Below are positions 35,237 through 44,596 of a DNA stretch of 64,000 bases, one piece after another. The stretch's first letter is position 1, and every line of letters starts with the position of its first letter. The notes below the pieces were generated by a model. It ran no database searches, was not told the origin of the DNA, and saw nothing but the letters and a program-made list of their open reading frames with translations. The stretch is from Devosia sp. Root413D1 (GTDB lineage: Bacteria; Pseudomonadota; Alphaproteobacteria; Rhizobiales; Devosiaceae), in assembly GCF_001425235.1 (NCBI RefSeq), contig NZ_LMEA01000012.1:222390-286389 (forward strand), in the 5' to 3' direction. The position numbers were made by a program, and so were the translations under genes.

Positions 35237-36252
35237 GATTCCGATTTCGGCGCAGGGATGGTGGAGCTGCGGAGCACCAGTTCGGGAGTGAACAGGTCCG
35301 TCGTGCTGCTCGGGCGGCGGCGGCCGGCAATGAGATCGAGCATGATCTCGATGGCCCGCTCGGCCATCGGCGCCAGCGGCACGCGAACCACCGTCAGCGG
35401 CGGTGCGAGGAGTTCGGCAAAGTCGAAATCGTCGATGCCGACGATCGACAGATCTCCGGGAGCCGCGAGACCGAGATCGTGCAGCGCATGGAGCGCCCCC
35501 AGCGTCATCATGTTGGAGATCGACAGCAGCGCCGTCGGCGGCTCGGGCGATCGCATAACCTCGAACACACTGCTGGCCGCCAGCGACTGGTCGTAGTCGC
35601 CCTTGAGCAGCATGCCGGGCTCGACCATGAGGCCGGCGGCCCGATGGGCTTCGAGGTAACCGGCAAGGCGGTCCTTGCTGGTGGCGAGCTCGGCGATGCC
35701 GGTGAGGACGGCGATCCGGCGATGGCCGAGCCCGATTAGGTGGTCGGTCGCCATGCGGGTGGCGGCGACATTGTCCAGTTTGACGACGTTGTAGGCGAGC
35801 CCCTCGACATACATGTCGAGCAGGACGGTCGGCACGTGGATCTCGCTTCTGAGCCGCTCGCCGTGTTCGGCGTCGGAACGGGTGGGAATGATGATCAACC
35901 CGGCCACGCGCTGCTGGCGCAGCATGCGCAGGATATGGTTCTCACGCTCGGAATCCTGCCCGGTGGAAAACACCATCGAGAGATAGCCGGCATTGAGGCA
36001 GACATTCTCGATGATCCGCGCCACGGCGGCGAAATGCGGGTTGGTGATCGAGGGGACGATCAGGCCGATCAGTCTCGACTGGCCGCTCCTCAAGCTCTGC
36101 GCCCCGCCATGCGGCACATAGCCCAGCTCGCGCACCGCCTCCTCGACCTTGGCGATCACATCGGCGCTCACCGGAGCCGAACGGTTCAGCGCCGCCGAGG
36201 CCGTGGAAATGGCCACGCCTGCATGCCTTGCCACATCCCGAATGGTTGCCAA
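35233..36252 (-). CDS. LacI-family transcriptional regulator
   Basis: A 339-residue repressor starting at the TTG at 36252 (MATIRDVARHAGVAISTASAALN), with GAGGA upstream. The longer frame to 36384 runs through an operator and is not coding. Hinge GGAQSLRSGQS, effector domain LIGLIVPSITNPHFAAVARIIEN to LSIVGIDDFDFAELLAPPLTVVRVP. It is divergent from the second binding-protein operon (36449) and is its likely repressor. It differs clearly from the LacI at 34205, so the two are separate paralogues and not a recent duplicate. Confidence 0.93.
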   Translation of the reverse strand: MATIRDVARHAGVAISTASAALNRSAPVSADVIAKVEEAVRELGYVPHGGAQSLRSGQSRLIGLIVPSITNPHFAAVARIIENVCLNAGYLSMVFSTGQDSERENHILRMLRQQRVAGLIIIPTRSDAEHGERLRSEIHVPTVLLDMYVEGLAYNVVKLDNVAATRMATDHLIGLGHRRIAVLTGIAELATSKDRLAGYLEAHRAAGLMVEPGMLLKGDYDQSLAASSVFEVMRSPEPPTALLSISNMMTLGALHALHDLGLAAPGDLSIVGIDDFDFAELLAPPLTVVRVPLAPMAERAIEIMLDLIAGRRRPSSTTDLFTPELVLRSSTIPAPKSES

Positions 36253-36305
36253 ATCAAATCCTCGGTCGCCGTGGCCCTTGCCAAATGCGCTGCGAAATGC
36301 TGTAT

Positions 36306-36319
36306 ACGAAACGTTTCGT
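36306..36319. promoter_or_regulatory. LacI-type operator, site 3
   Basis: 14-bp palindrome acgaaacgtttcgt, with the same core as the sites at 34022 and 34099 but with C/G as the flanking pair. It lies 54 bp upstream of the second LacI start (36252) and 130 bp upstream of the binding-protein start (36449). Confidence 0.78.
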
Positions 36320-36383
36320 GTTCGCAAATGACCAGCGGCGGATGGAGCCGAACTCCAGCCGGCGTCTAACAAGGGCAGCAACA

Positions 36384-36395
36384 CGAAACGTTTCG
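36384..36395. promoter_or_regulatory. LacI-type operator, site 4
   Basis: 12-bp palindrome cgaaacgtttcg. Its centre is 77 bp from the 36306 site. It lies just upstream of the binding-protein ribosome site, a place where a bound repressor would block transcription. Confidence 0.78.
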
Positions 36396-36448
36396 ACCGG
36401 GGGATCGGTCAGCGACAAGCGCCTGATAGCGCAGAGGGAGGATTGAGT

Positions 36449-37735
36449 ATGTTCAGGATTTCACGCCGTAACCTGCTGGTGTCTTCGGCGGCACTGGCGG
36501 CAGGCGCCGGTCTCGGCCTCGGCCGTGCCGTGGCACAGTCGGATGCCACCGCAACGCTGAAGCTGCAGACATTCGGCGGCGATGCCGAGCTCGCCGGCAT
36601 CAACAGCGCCATTCAGCGCTTCAACAAGGCCTATCCGAACGTGACTGTCGAGGTCTCGATCGACCCGATCTCGACCGGTTGGGGCGACTACGTCACCAAG
36701 GTGCTGGGCCAGTTCACTTCGGGCTCGGCCGCCGATGTCTACGGCACCGCCATCGAGACCTTCCAGGCCTTCTCGGCGCGCGGCCTGTTCCTGCCGCTCA
36801 ACGACTTCGTCGCTGCCAATTCCGGCTTCTCGGACTTCGCACCCAGCCTGTTCGAACAGGGCTCGTACAATGGGAACATCAACTACATCCCCATCGGCTG
36901 GAACAACATCATGATCAACTACAACCGCGACCTGTTCGATAAGGCAGGCGTGGCCTACCCGGCGCGCGGTTGGACCTGGGAGCAGTTCCGCGAGACCGCC
37001 AAGGCGCTCACCGTCAAGGACGGCTCGGGCAACGTCAGCCAGTTCGGCTACGAAGTGCCGAACCAGAACTTCTTCGTGTTGCCCTGGTTCTTCTCCAACG
37101 GCACCAACATCCTCAGCGCCGACTGGACCGCATCAAACATGCTGGATCCCAAGGTCGCCGAGACGCTGCAGTTCCTGTACGACCTGATCCATGTCGACGG
37201 CGTCTCGCCCATCCCGGGCGCCGAGGCGATGGACAACCAGTTCTTCGCCGGCCAGGTGGCGATGATCAACCGCGGCCAGTGGATCGTCCAGAACGCCAAA
37301 AAGAACAACCTCAACATGGACATTGCGGTGCCGCCGCAGAAGGAAAAGGAAGCCACGATCATCGGCTTCGGCGCCTATGCGATCGCCAAGTCCGCTGCGA
37401 ATGCCGATCTCGCCAAGGCGCTGGTGCTCGAGCTTACCAGCGAGGAGACACAGCGCGAGCAGGGCGAACGTGGTGGTGGCGTGCCGGGCCGCAAGTCGGC
37501 CGCGTCCTCCGAGGCCTTCCTGGCCTTCCCGCCCAGCGCCTTCCTCTACTACGAGACGCTGCCGTTCACGACGCCTGTCCCCTCGCCTGCCAACTTCCAG
37601 GAAGTCGAGAAGATCTTCATCCGGCACTACACCGCGATGATGTCAGGCCAGGAAACCATCGCCGACGGCACCAAAGCCGCCGACGCCGAGCTCAGCGAGT
37701 CCTTCACCCGCCTGAAGCAGCAGCTGGGCGGCTGA
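36449..37735 (+). CDS. Sugar ABC transporter substrate-binding protein (Tat-exported)
   Basis: A 428-residue family 1 binding protein with a twin-arginine signal peptide (SRRNLL at residues 5-10, then SSAALAAGAGLGLGRAVAQ). Mature blocks: FGGDAELAGINSAIQRFNKAYP, GSAADVYGTAIETFQAF and GQVAMINRGQWIVQN. GGGAGGA lies 8 bp before the ATG at 36449; the TTG 6 bp upstream is less well placed. It is the first gene of the second sugar operon and is followed by a 258-bp palindromic region, then the two permeases. Confidence 0.92.
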   Translation: MFRISRRNLLVSSAALAAGAGLGLGRAVAQSDATATLKLQTFGGDAELAGINSAIQRFNKAYPNVTVEVSIDPISTGWGDYVTKVLGQFTSGSAADVYGTAIETFQAFSARGLFLPLNDFVAANSGFSDFAPSLFEQGSYNGNINYIPIGWNNIMINYNRDLFDKAGVAYPARGWTWEQFRETAKALTVKDGSGNVSQFGYEVPNQNFFVLPWFFSNGTNILSADWTASNMLDPKVAETLQFLYDLIHVDGVSPIPGAEAMDNQFFAGQVAMINRGQWIVQNAKKNNLNMDIAVPPQKEKEATIIGFGAYAIAKSAANADLAKALVLELTSEETQREQGERGGGVPGRKSAASSEAFLAFPPSAFLYYETLPFTTPVPSPANFQEVEKIFIRHYTAMMSGQETIADGTKAADAELSESFTRLKQQLGG

Positions 37736-37766
37736 GTTCCTCCCGTGGGAGAGGGCCTACTGAGAC

Positions 37767-37971
37767 AGACGGCCCCCTCCCATCCTCCCCCATGAAGGGG
37801 GAGGTGCCCCGCCAGTGAGCGTGGCACAATCGAAGACAGAGCCCCGCCTCTTCACCTCCCCCTTAATGGGGGACTTCGAGCCGTCCCACAGGGCAAATCG
37901 CTCCAGTGGAGCGATTTGAGGGGAGAAGGCCATGAGAGCTACGCTCGAATGGCGAGGGAGGGGGCCGTCTC
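37767..37971. repeat. Large palindromic element between binding protein and permease genes
   Basis: Outer inverted repeat agacggccccctccc (37767-37781) and gggagggggccgtct (37957-37971). It encloses a second imperfect pair (ctcccccatgaaggggga around 37785-37802 with its partner near 37856-37872) and an 11-bp stem with a 3-nt loop, caaatcgctcc/ggagcgatttg (37894-37904, 37908-37918). It belongs to the family seen at 17064 and 19925. In this position it could lower permease expression relative to the binding protein. Confidence 0.72.
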
Positions 37972-37993
37972 TATCAGTCGGGTTTGAAACACC

Positions 37994-38908
37994 GTGACCA
38001 CAGCAAGCATGACCGCGCTACGAAAGCCCTCCGATCTCCGCCGCACGCAGGCGCGGACCGGGTACCTTTTCGTGCTGCCCACCTCGGTGCTCTACCTGAC
38101 CTTCGTGCTGGCGCCGGTGATCCTCACCGTCATCCTCAGTTTCGCCTATTACGATCCGATGCTCGGCTCGCGCTGGGTCGGGCTCGAGAACTTCCAGCGC
38201 TTCTTCACCGATCGGCGCTCGCTCGAGATCCTGTGGAACACGCTGCGCTTCACCTTCTTCGCCGTGACCTTCAACGTCTCGATCGGGCTGATCCTCGCCC
38301 TGGCGCTCAATCGCGCCATGCCGGGCTGGCTGCTCTACTTCTTCCGGCTCGCCTTCTTCCTGCCGGTGATCATCGCCGCAGCGTTCGTGTCGATCGTCTG
38401 GAGCTATTTCTTCGGCGACGACCTCGGCGTCATCAACTACTTCCTGCGCGTGCTCGGCCTGCCTGCCGTGCGCTGGCTGACCGATGCCTCGACCGCCATG
38501 ACCTCGATCGTCATCATGGATGTGTGGAAGAACACCGGCTTCTTCATGATCATCTTCATCGCCGCGCTGCAGGGCGTGCCCAAAAGCATCATGGAAGCGG
38601 CGGTGATGGACGGGACCCCGGCCTGGCGGCAGTTCTTTCGCATCACCCTGCCCTACATCTCGCCTGTGGTGTTCTTCTGCATCGTCTACGCCTCGATCGG
38701 CGCGCTGCAGGTCTATGAATCGATTGTCATCCTGACCCAGGGCGGCCCTGGCGACGCCACGCGCTCGCTCTCGATCCTCATCGTCGAGCAGGGCTTTGGC
38801 AGCTTCCAGATCGGCTATGCCGCCGCCATTTCGGTGGTGATGACGGTGATCATCCTCGTCATCACCGCCATCCAGCAAGCACTGTCGCGCAAGTGGGTGC
38901 AGCGATGA
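37994..38908 (+). CDS. Sugar ABC transporter permease (MalF type)
   Basis: A 304-residue inner-membrane protein; EAA loop KSIMEAAVMDGTPAWRQFFRITLPYISPVV (about residue 196). It opens with a basic cytoplasmic stretch (LRKPSDLRRTQARTGYLFVLPTSVLYL). The start is probably the GTG at 37994, though the ATG at 38009 is also possible. It overlaps the next permease by 4 bp (ATGA). Confidence 0.9.
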   Translation: MTTASMTALRKPSDLRRTQARTGYLFVLPTSVLYLTFVLAPVILTVILSFAYYDPMLGSRWVGLENFQRFFTDRRSLEILWNTLRFTFFAVTFNVSIGLILALALNRAMPGWLLYFFRLAFFLPVIIAAAFVSIVWSYFFGDDLGVINYFLRVLGLPAVRWLTDASTAMTSIVIMDVWKNTGFFMIIFIAALQGVPKSIMEAAVMDGTPAWRQFFRITLPYISPVVFFCIVYASIGALQVYESIVILTQGGPGDATRSLSILIVEQGFGSFQIGYAAAISVVMTVIILVITAIQQALSRKWVQR

Positions 38909-39756
38909 ACACCGCCATGCAGACCCAGGCCGCCAAGCGCTGGCTGGACTACACCATCATCGCCGTTATCGCGGTGCTCGCCATCGGCATGCTGCTGCCG
39001 TTCCTGTGGCTGTTCTCGGTGTCGTTCAAGCCGGTATCGGAAGCCTACAAGCTGCCGCCGACCTTCTGGCCGACCAGCCTCGACCTCTCCAACTACGCCG
39101 CCGTGCTCGCCTCGCGCGTGCCGTTCCTGCAGATCTACGGCAACTCGCTGCTGATCGCGGTGGTGGTGACGGTGGGCCAGCTGGTCACCTGCACGCTCGC
39201 CGCCTTCGCCTTCGCCCGGCTCGAGTTCCGCGGCCGCGACACGCTGTTCGTCATCCTGCTGATCGGGCTGATGTTCCCGGCACAGGTCACGATCCTGCCG
39301 ATCTATCTCGGCTATGCCCAGGTCGGGCTGATCAACCAGCCGATCGGGCTCGGGCTCATGTATCTCACCTCGAGCTTCGGGGTGTTCCTGATGCGCCAGT
39401 TCATGCTGAGCCAGCCCAAGGCACTTGAGGAAGCCGCGCTGATGGATGGCGCGGGCTACCTCAAGATATTCTGGCGCATCTCGCTGCCGCAGCTGAGGCC
39501 GGCGCTCTCGGCGCTCGGCATCATCACCTTCACCCAGACCTGGAACTACTATTTCCAGGCCCGCGTGCTGCTCGGCCGCGAGACCTCGATGACGCTGCCG
39601 GTCGCGATGGACGTGCTGCGGGGCTATCTCGGCTCGGGCAGCCTTTCATTGGTGATGGCAGCGATGAGCATGTCCATCCTGCCCGTCGTGCTGCTTTTCC
39701 TCATCGCCCAGAAGTTCGTGATCGAAGGCATCACGATGAGCGGCATCAAGAACTAG
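38905..39756 (+). CDS. Carbohydrate ABC transporter permease (MalG type)
   Basis: A 283-residue inner-membrane protein; EAA loop KALEEAALMDGAGYLKIFWRISLPQLRPAL (about residue 175). I chose the ATG at 38905 (MNTAMQTQAAKRWLDYT), which overlaps the previous stop. It ends 19 bp before the GH116-like gene. Confidence 0.9.
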   Translation: MNTAMQTQAAKRWLDYTIIAVIAVLAIGMLLPFLWLFSVSFKPVSEAYKLPPTFWPTSLDLSNYAAVLASRVPFLQIYGNSLLIAVVVTVGQLVTCTLAAFAFARLEFRGRDTLFVILLIGLMFPAQVTILPIYLGYAQVGLINQPIGLGLMYLTSSFGVFLMRQFMLSQPKALEEAALMDGAGYLKIFWRISLPQLRPALSALGIITFTQTWNYYFQARVLLGRETSMTLPVAMDVLRGYLGSGSLSLVMAAMSMSILPVVLLFLIAQKFVIEGITMSGIKN

Positions 39757-39775
39757 AACCAGGATTTTGCATTTT

Positions 39776-42343
39776 ATGTGGGACGATCTCGCCTCCATCG
39801 ACGCACGCTTTCACTATGCCGGCGAGCGTTCCCGCTACCTTGCCTTCCCGCTGGGCGGCATCGGCTCGGGCGGCTTTTCCATCTCGGGCAGCGGCCGGCT
39901 GATCGACTGGTCGCTGCGCAACCGCCCGGCGCTGCAGAGCTATAACGGCTACTCGCACTTCGCCATCAAGGCCGAGAAGGACGGCCAGCTCGTCGATGCC
40001 CGCGTGCTCAACGGCCCCTATGATCTCAACCCGGCCGGCGCGCCGGGGATGCGCAAGATGTTCGATGGGTTCGGGCACGGCGCCAACCGCCAGACCCTGG
40101 TCGGCGTGCCGCATTTCCTTAATGTCGAGTTCTACGGGCGCTTTCCTACCGCCGACCTGGTGTTTTCCGATGATCGTTTTCCCGGCGGCGTCCGGCTGAC
40201 GGCGTTCTCGCCATTCATCCCGCACGAGGATCGCGACAGCTCGATGCCCGCCGCGATGCTGGAGTTCGAGATCGTCAATACCAGCGCCGAGGCGCTGACC
40301 TACACGCTCGCCGGTACGCTCGGGAACTATGGCGCCAATAGCGGCAAGAACAGCTTCCGGCAGGCGAGCGGCGTGAGCGCCATGCACCTCACCTCTGATG
40401 ACCCCGAGCTCAAGGAAACCGAGCGCGGCGACCTGACGATCGCGACCGACGCCGAACTGGTCGAGCACACCGACTATCACTTCCGCGGGCAGTGGTTCGA
40501 CGATCTGAGCGTCTACTGGAAGGAGTTCGCCCGCCCCGGCCCGCTCCCGACCCGGCATTACGACAAGCCGCGCAGCAAGCACATGTACTTCCAGCCCGAG
40601 CACACGACGCTCGGCGCGAAAGTCGCCGTGCCGGCGGGCGGTCGCAAGACCGTGCGCTTCGTCATCTCGTGGAACTTCCCCAAGGGCGACGTCTACTGGG
40701 CTCATCGCCCCAAGCCCGATGGCATCATCCCCGATCGCGCCACGCCGGCCTGGACGAACTATTACTCTACGCAATGGGCCGACTCGCTGGCGACGGCCAC
40801 CGACGCCCTCAGCCGTTGGGACGAGCTTAAGCGGCGCACCCTCGCGTTCCGCGACGGGCTGTTCGGCAGCACACTGCCGGCCGAAGTGAAGGACGCGGCG
40901 AGTTCGACCCTGGCGTTGCTCCGCACCGCCACGGTGATCCGGCTCGAGGGCGGCGAGCTCTGGGCCTGGGAAGGCCAGCACGCCAATGACGGCTCCTGCG
41001 AAGGCTCGTGCACGCATGTGTGGAACTACCAGCAGGCGCTCGCCCACCTGTTCCCGGCGATCGAGCGCACCCTGCGCGAGACGGAGTTCACCTACAACAT
41101 GCTGCCATCCGGCGGCCTGACCTTCCGCCAGAAGCTGCCGCTCGGCAACGGTTTTGACATTATCGGCCCCTGCGCCGACGGGCATTTTGGCGCCATCATC
41201 AAGACGTTTCGCGACTGGAAGCTGAGCGGCGACACCGAGTGGCTGAAGCGCTACTGGCCGCAGGTCAAGCGCGCCATTGAATATGCCTGGAGCGAGGACA
41301 ACCCCGACCGCTGGGATCCCGGCCAGACCGGCATCCTCTCCGGCCGCCAGCACCAGACGCTCGACATGGAGCTGTTCGGGCCCAACTCATGGCTCGGCTC
41401 GATGTATGTGGCGGCACTGCTCGCCACCTCGGAGATGGCCACTGTCATCGGGGATGACGAACTCGCCGCGACGACCGCGCGGATGGGCAGGGCGGGCGCG
41501 GAGTATATCGACCGCGAGTTGTTCAACGGCCGCTGGTTCATCCAGAAGATCGACCTTTCCGACAAGTCGGTGCTCACCCCGTTCGATGAGGGCCGCGCCG
41601 CCGGGGTCCTCGCCGACAGTTTTATGGACGTCTACTGGTCCGACGAGTTCGGCGAGATCAAGTACCAGATGGGCGAGGGCTGTATCTCCGACCAGATCCT
41701 CGGGCAGTGGCACGCCGAAGTCGCGGGCATCGGCCGCTTCCTCGACAAGGGGCGGATCGAGACGGCGCTGCGTTCGGTCTACGCCAACAATTTCCGCCCC
41801 ACCCTCGCCGATCACTTCAACCCGTGCCGCAACTATGCCTTCGAGGACGAAGGCGGGCTCTTGATCGCCACCTATCCCGAGGGCATCCGCCAGCCGATGG
41901 TGGCCGCGCCCTATGCAGAGGAAGTCTGGACCGGCATCGAATACATGTCCGCCTCGCACATGATCATGCACGGGCTCGTCAAAGAGGGCCTCGACATCGT
42001 CCGCGCAGCGCGCGACCGGCACGACGGCGCGGCGCGGAACCCGTGGAACGATATCGAATGCGGCTCCTACTACGCCCGTTCGATGTCGGCCTGGCAGCTG
42101 GTCAACGCCTTCTCGGGCCTCGAGGCCGATTTCGTGGCGGGGCGGCTGAGCTTTGCGCCGAAACTCACGGGCGACTACCGGCTGTTCTGGTCGGCCGGCA
42201 CCGCGTTCGGGACGCTCAGCCGTTCGGGCGCCGAGGTCAGTATCGCGCTGCTGGGCGGATCGCTGCAGCCCGACGCGAAGATCATCGTCGATGGCCGGAC
42301 CATCGCCGCCCCATCACTCGTTGCGCCCCCCGAGTTCCAGTAA
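39776..42343 (+). CDS. GH116-type beta-glucosidase / glucosylceramidase-like glycosidase
   Basis: An 855-residue cytoplasmic protein of the GBA2/GH116 group: an N-terminal beta-sandwich (residues about 15-300, opening [20 protein letters not shown]) followed by an alpha/alpha-barrel (about 370-820). The candidate nucleophile is E399 in WAWEGQ, just before [22 protein letters not shown]. The candidate acid/base is D530 in [14 protein letters not shown]. These pieces match the GH116 consensus (C-T-H-V-W-N-Y and H-x-T-Y/L-D). GH116 enzymes cleave beta-glucosides, including glucosylceramide. The gene sits between the second permease and the ATPase, so it probably hydrolyses the imported beta-glycoside. 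ATG at 39776 preferred over the TTG at 39767. Confidence 0.85.
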   Translation: MWDDLASIDARFHYAGERSRYLAFPLGGIGSGGFSISGSGRLIDWSLRNRPALQSYNGYSHFAIKAEKDGQLVDARVLNGPYDLNPAGAPGMRKMFDGFGHGANRQTLVGVPHFLNVEFYGRFPTADLVFSDDRFPGGVRLTAFSPFIPHEDRDSSMPAAMLEFEIVNTSAEALTYTLAGTLGNYGANSGKNSFRQASGVSAMHLTSDDPELKETERGDLTIATDAELVEHTDYHFRGQWFDDLSVYWKEFARPGPLPTRHYDKPRSKHMYFQPEHTTLGAKVAVPAGGRKTVRFVISWNFPKGDVYWAHRPKPDGIIPDRATPAWTNYYSTQWADSLATATDALSRWDELKRRTLAFRDGLFGSTLPAEVKDAASSTLALLRTATVIRLEGGELWAWEGQHANDGSCEGSCTHVWNYQQALAHLFPAIERTLRETEFTYNMLPSGGLTFRQKLPLGNGFDIIGPCADGHFGAIIKTFRDWKLSGDTEWLKRYWPQVKRAIEYAWSEDNPDRWDPGQTGILSGRQHQTLDMELFGPNSWLGSMYVAALLATSEMATVIGDDELAATTARMGRAGAEYIDRELFNGRWFIQKIDLSDKSVLTPFDEGRAAGVLADSFMDVYWSDEFGEIKYQMGEGCISDQILGQWHAEVAGIGRFLDKGRIETALRSVYANNFRPTLADHFNPCRNYAFEDEGGLLIATYPEGIRQPMVAAPYAEEVWTGIEYMSASHMIMHGLVKEGLDIVRAARDRHDGAARNPWNDIECGSYYARSMSAWQLVNAFSGLEADFVAGRLSFAPKLTGDYRLFWSAGTAFGTLSRSGAEVSIALLGGSLQPDAKIIVDGRTIAAPSLVAPPEFQ

Positions 42344-42348
42344 AGCCC

Positions 42349-43451
42349 ATGGCCGAAATCCAGCTCAAATCGGTGACCAAGAGCTTCCAGTCGCTGGAAG
42401 TGATCCACGGCATCGACCTCACCATCAAGGATGGCTCGTTCACGGTGTTCGTCGGCCCCTCCGGCTGCGGCAAGTCCACGCTGCTGCGGATGATGGCGGG
42501 GCTCGAAGAGGTGACGGGCGGCGAGGTGCATATCGATGGCGCTCGCTGCGATCACCTGCTGCCCTCGGCCCGCGGCATGGCCATGGTGTTCCAGTCCTAC
42601 GCGCTCTACCCGCATATGAGCGTCGAGCAGAACCTGCGCTTCGGGCTCGAGAACCAGCGGCTCGCCAAACCCGAGATCGCGGCGCGCGTCGCCAAGGCCG
42701 CCGATATCCTGCAGATCAAGCACCTGCTCGCCCGCCGGCCCAACCAGCTGTCGGGTGGCCAGAGCCAGCGCGTCGCCATCGGCCGCGCCATCGTCAAGGA
42801 GCCCAAGGCCTTCCTGTTCGACGAGCCACTCAGCAACCTCGATGCGGAGCTCCGCATCAAGATGCGCAGCGAGCTGATCGCGCTGCACCAGCGGCTCGGC
42901 TCGACCATGATCTACGTCACTCACGACCAGGTCGAAGCGATGACCATGGCCGACCAGATCGTCGTGCTTAACGAAGGGCGCATCGAGCAGGTGGGCAGCC
43001 CGGTCGAGCTCTACGCGCAGCCCAGGAACCTGTTCGTCGCCCATTTCATCGGCGCTCCGCCGATGAACACGCTGCAGGGCAGGCTACGGCGCCTCGCCGA
43101 CGGCGCCGCCGTGGAACTCGCCTCCGGCGCGGTGATCCCCTGCCCGGCCGCCAGTTCGCGTTCGCCGACGGAGCCAAAGTCACGCTGGGCATCCGCCCCG
43201 AGCACGCCGAACTCGGACCAGGACCGTTCGAGGTCACCGCCACCACCACCGAGGTACTCGGCTCAGGCACCATCGTCCATACCAAGGACAGCACCGGCAA
43301 CGACTTCGCCCTCGCGCTACGCGGCATCAGCCGCGTTAAGGCAGGCGACAAGCTCGCCGTCGGGTTCACGGAGCACTTCGTGCACCTGTTCGATGAAGCC
43401 GGGGAGACCATTGGGGCGCTGCAGGACTGGCGAGGCAGTTACTTCAACTGA
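42349..43451 (+). pseudogene. Frameshifted sugar ABC transporter ATPase (MalK/UgpC type)
   Basis: The ABC domain is intact over residues 1-240: Walker [10 protein letters not shown], signature [13 protein letters not shown], Walker [13 protein letters not shown]-loop [13 protein letters not shown]. At 43137-43140 the frame breaks: the four-C run reads ATC CCC TGC. One additional C would restore ATC CCC CTG CCC GGC, and in that frame the C-terminal TOBE domain continues normally ([38 protein letters not shown]) to a TGA at 43449-43451. Without the repair the protein ends in unrelated Ser/Pro/Arg-rich sequence (stop near 43539). It may be a sequencing error in the C-run or a true inactivation of the regulatory tail. 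It is the only ATPase gene near two transporter sets. Confidence 0.82.
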
Positions 43452-43544
43452 TGTGGGGAGTCTGTGGATGTCGGTCGAGAACCGGTATTCCCCGCATCAG
43501 GCCCGGATACGGGACCTTTGCACTCGAGGATCGCAATGAGAGGT

Positions 43545-43618
43545 TGGAGCGGGTGAAGGGAATCGAACCCTCGTCGTAAGCTTGGGAAGCTTCTGCTCTA
43601 CCATTGAGCTACACCCGC
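43545..43618 (-). tRNA. tRNA-Gly (anticodon CCC)
   Basis: Read on the minus strand: acceptor GCGGGTG pairs with CACCCGC, followed by TCCA. D-arm TAGCTCAATGGTAGAGC, anticodon loop TTCCCAA with anticodon CCC (43584-43586), T-arm GAGGGTTCGATTCCCTT. The 3' CCA is encoded. It closely resembles the E. coli tRNA-Gly(CCC). Confidence 0.95.
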
Positions 43619-43781
43619 GACGCGTTCGTATGTGCCGGAGTGCGGCGCGGGCGTCAAGGTGGGCGGTGAACGCCACGCGGTGAGTTTTGGCGCGGGTCTC
43701 CACTTGCGCTATACTCACCCCGCTGACCCGACATTACCGGGAGCTGATTTCGGGTGCGTGGTCAGTCAGGGAGGTCGTGCG

Positions 43782-44183
43782 ATGGTTCGGACTGCGATTG
43801 CAATTGCCGTTCTCATGCTGAGCGGCGGCGGAGCTTTGGCTCAGGGCGGCGACGCTGCGCTGGGCGAGACGGTGTTCAAGAAGTGCATGGCGTGCCATGC
43901 GATCGGCGAAGGCGCCAAGAACAAGGTTGGGCCGGAGCTCAACGGCGTGCTCGGACGGACCGCCGGATCGACTGACTTCAACTACTCGCAGGCGATGAAG
44001 GATGCCGGCGCCGGCGGGCTGGTGTGGACGCCCGAGACGCTGGCGCAGTTCCTGCCCAAGCCGAAAGACTTCGTCAAAGGCACCAAGATGAGCTTTATGG
44101 GCCTGGCGCAGCCCGAGGACGTCGCCAACGTCATCGCCTATCTCGCAACCTTCTCACCGGACTTCCAACCGCCGGCCCAGTAA
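43782..44183 (+). CDS. Small class I c-type cytochrome
   Basis: A 133-residue exported protein: signal peptide (residues 1-20), heme-binding CMACH at residues 35-39, a Pro-bearing [13 protein letters not shown] segment and KMSFMGL (Met 103 as likely sixth ligand), typical of the cytochrome c2/c550 type. AGGGAGG lies 8 bp upstream of the ATG at 43782. It lies next to and convergent with the oxidase operon and is a plausible electron donor for it. Confidence 0.9.
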   Translation: MVRTAIAIAVLMLSGGGALAQGGDAALGETVFKKCMACHAIGEGAKNKVGPELNGVLGRTAGSTDFNYSQAMKDAGAGGLVWTPETLAQFLPKPKDFVKGTKMSFMGLAQPEDVANVIAYLATFSPDFQPPAQ

Positions 44184-44197
44184 GCCGCCAGTCAGGC

Positions 44198-44587
44198 TTA
44201 GTGCACCACCGGCGCGGGCACTGCGGGGCTCGCGCCGAAGAACTCCATGCGCGTGAAGAAGGTGTAGTCCGCCTCGAACGCCATCAGGATCACGAAGACC
44301 AGCACCAGCACTGGTGGCACCAGGATGGCGTAGCTCAGCGCCAGCCGCTCCCACACCATGTGCATGAACACCGCGATGATCAGCCCGGCCTTGCCCACCA
44401 TCAGCATGAGGATCAGGCCCCAGCGCAGGTACCCTTGGAACTGCAGCAGATCGACCGCATAGGAGCAGGCGCTGAGCACGAACAGCCAGAACCAGACGAT
44501 CAGGTAGAGGCGGATGGGGTGCTGCTGGCCCTCGGCATGGTCGGTCGGGGCCGCGAGGGTTTGTGAGCTCATGTGTGCTTCAGCCAT
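44198..44587 (-). CDS. Cytochrome c oxidase subunit IV
   Basis: A 129-residue protein with three membrane helices (LYLIVWFWLFVLSACSYAVD, LILMLMVGKAGLIIAVFMHMVWE, ILVPPVLVLVFVILMAFEADY). The central KAGLIIAVFMHM motif is diagnostic of prokaryotic heme-copper oxidase subunit IV. It is the last gene of the oxidase operon, 9 bp after subunit III. Confidence 0.87.
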   Translation of the reverse strand: MAEAHMSSQTLAAPTDHAEGQQHPIRLYLIVWFWLFVLSACSYAVDLLQFQGYLRWGLILMLMVGKAGLIIAVFMHMVWERLALSYAILVPPVLVLVFVILMAFEADYTFFTRMEFFGASPAVPAPVVH

Positions 44588-44596
44588 GATTGCCTC

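Noticed and set aside
29231..43451. Recent transfer of the sugar island by a mobile element
   Set aside because: No integrase, transposase or direct repeats at the ends, and codon use and G+C look like the surroundings; the tRNA-Gly at 43545 is intact with no visible attachment-site duplicate.
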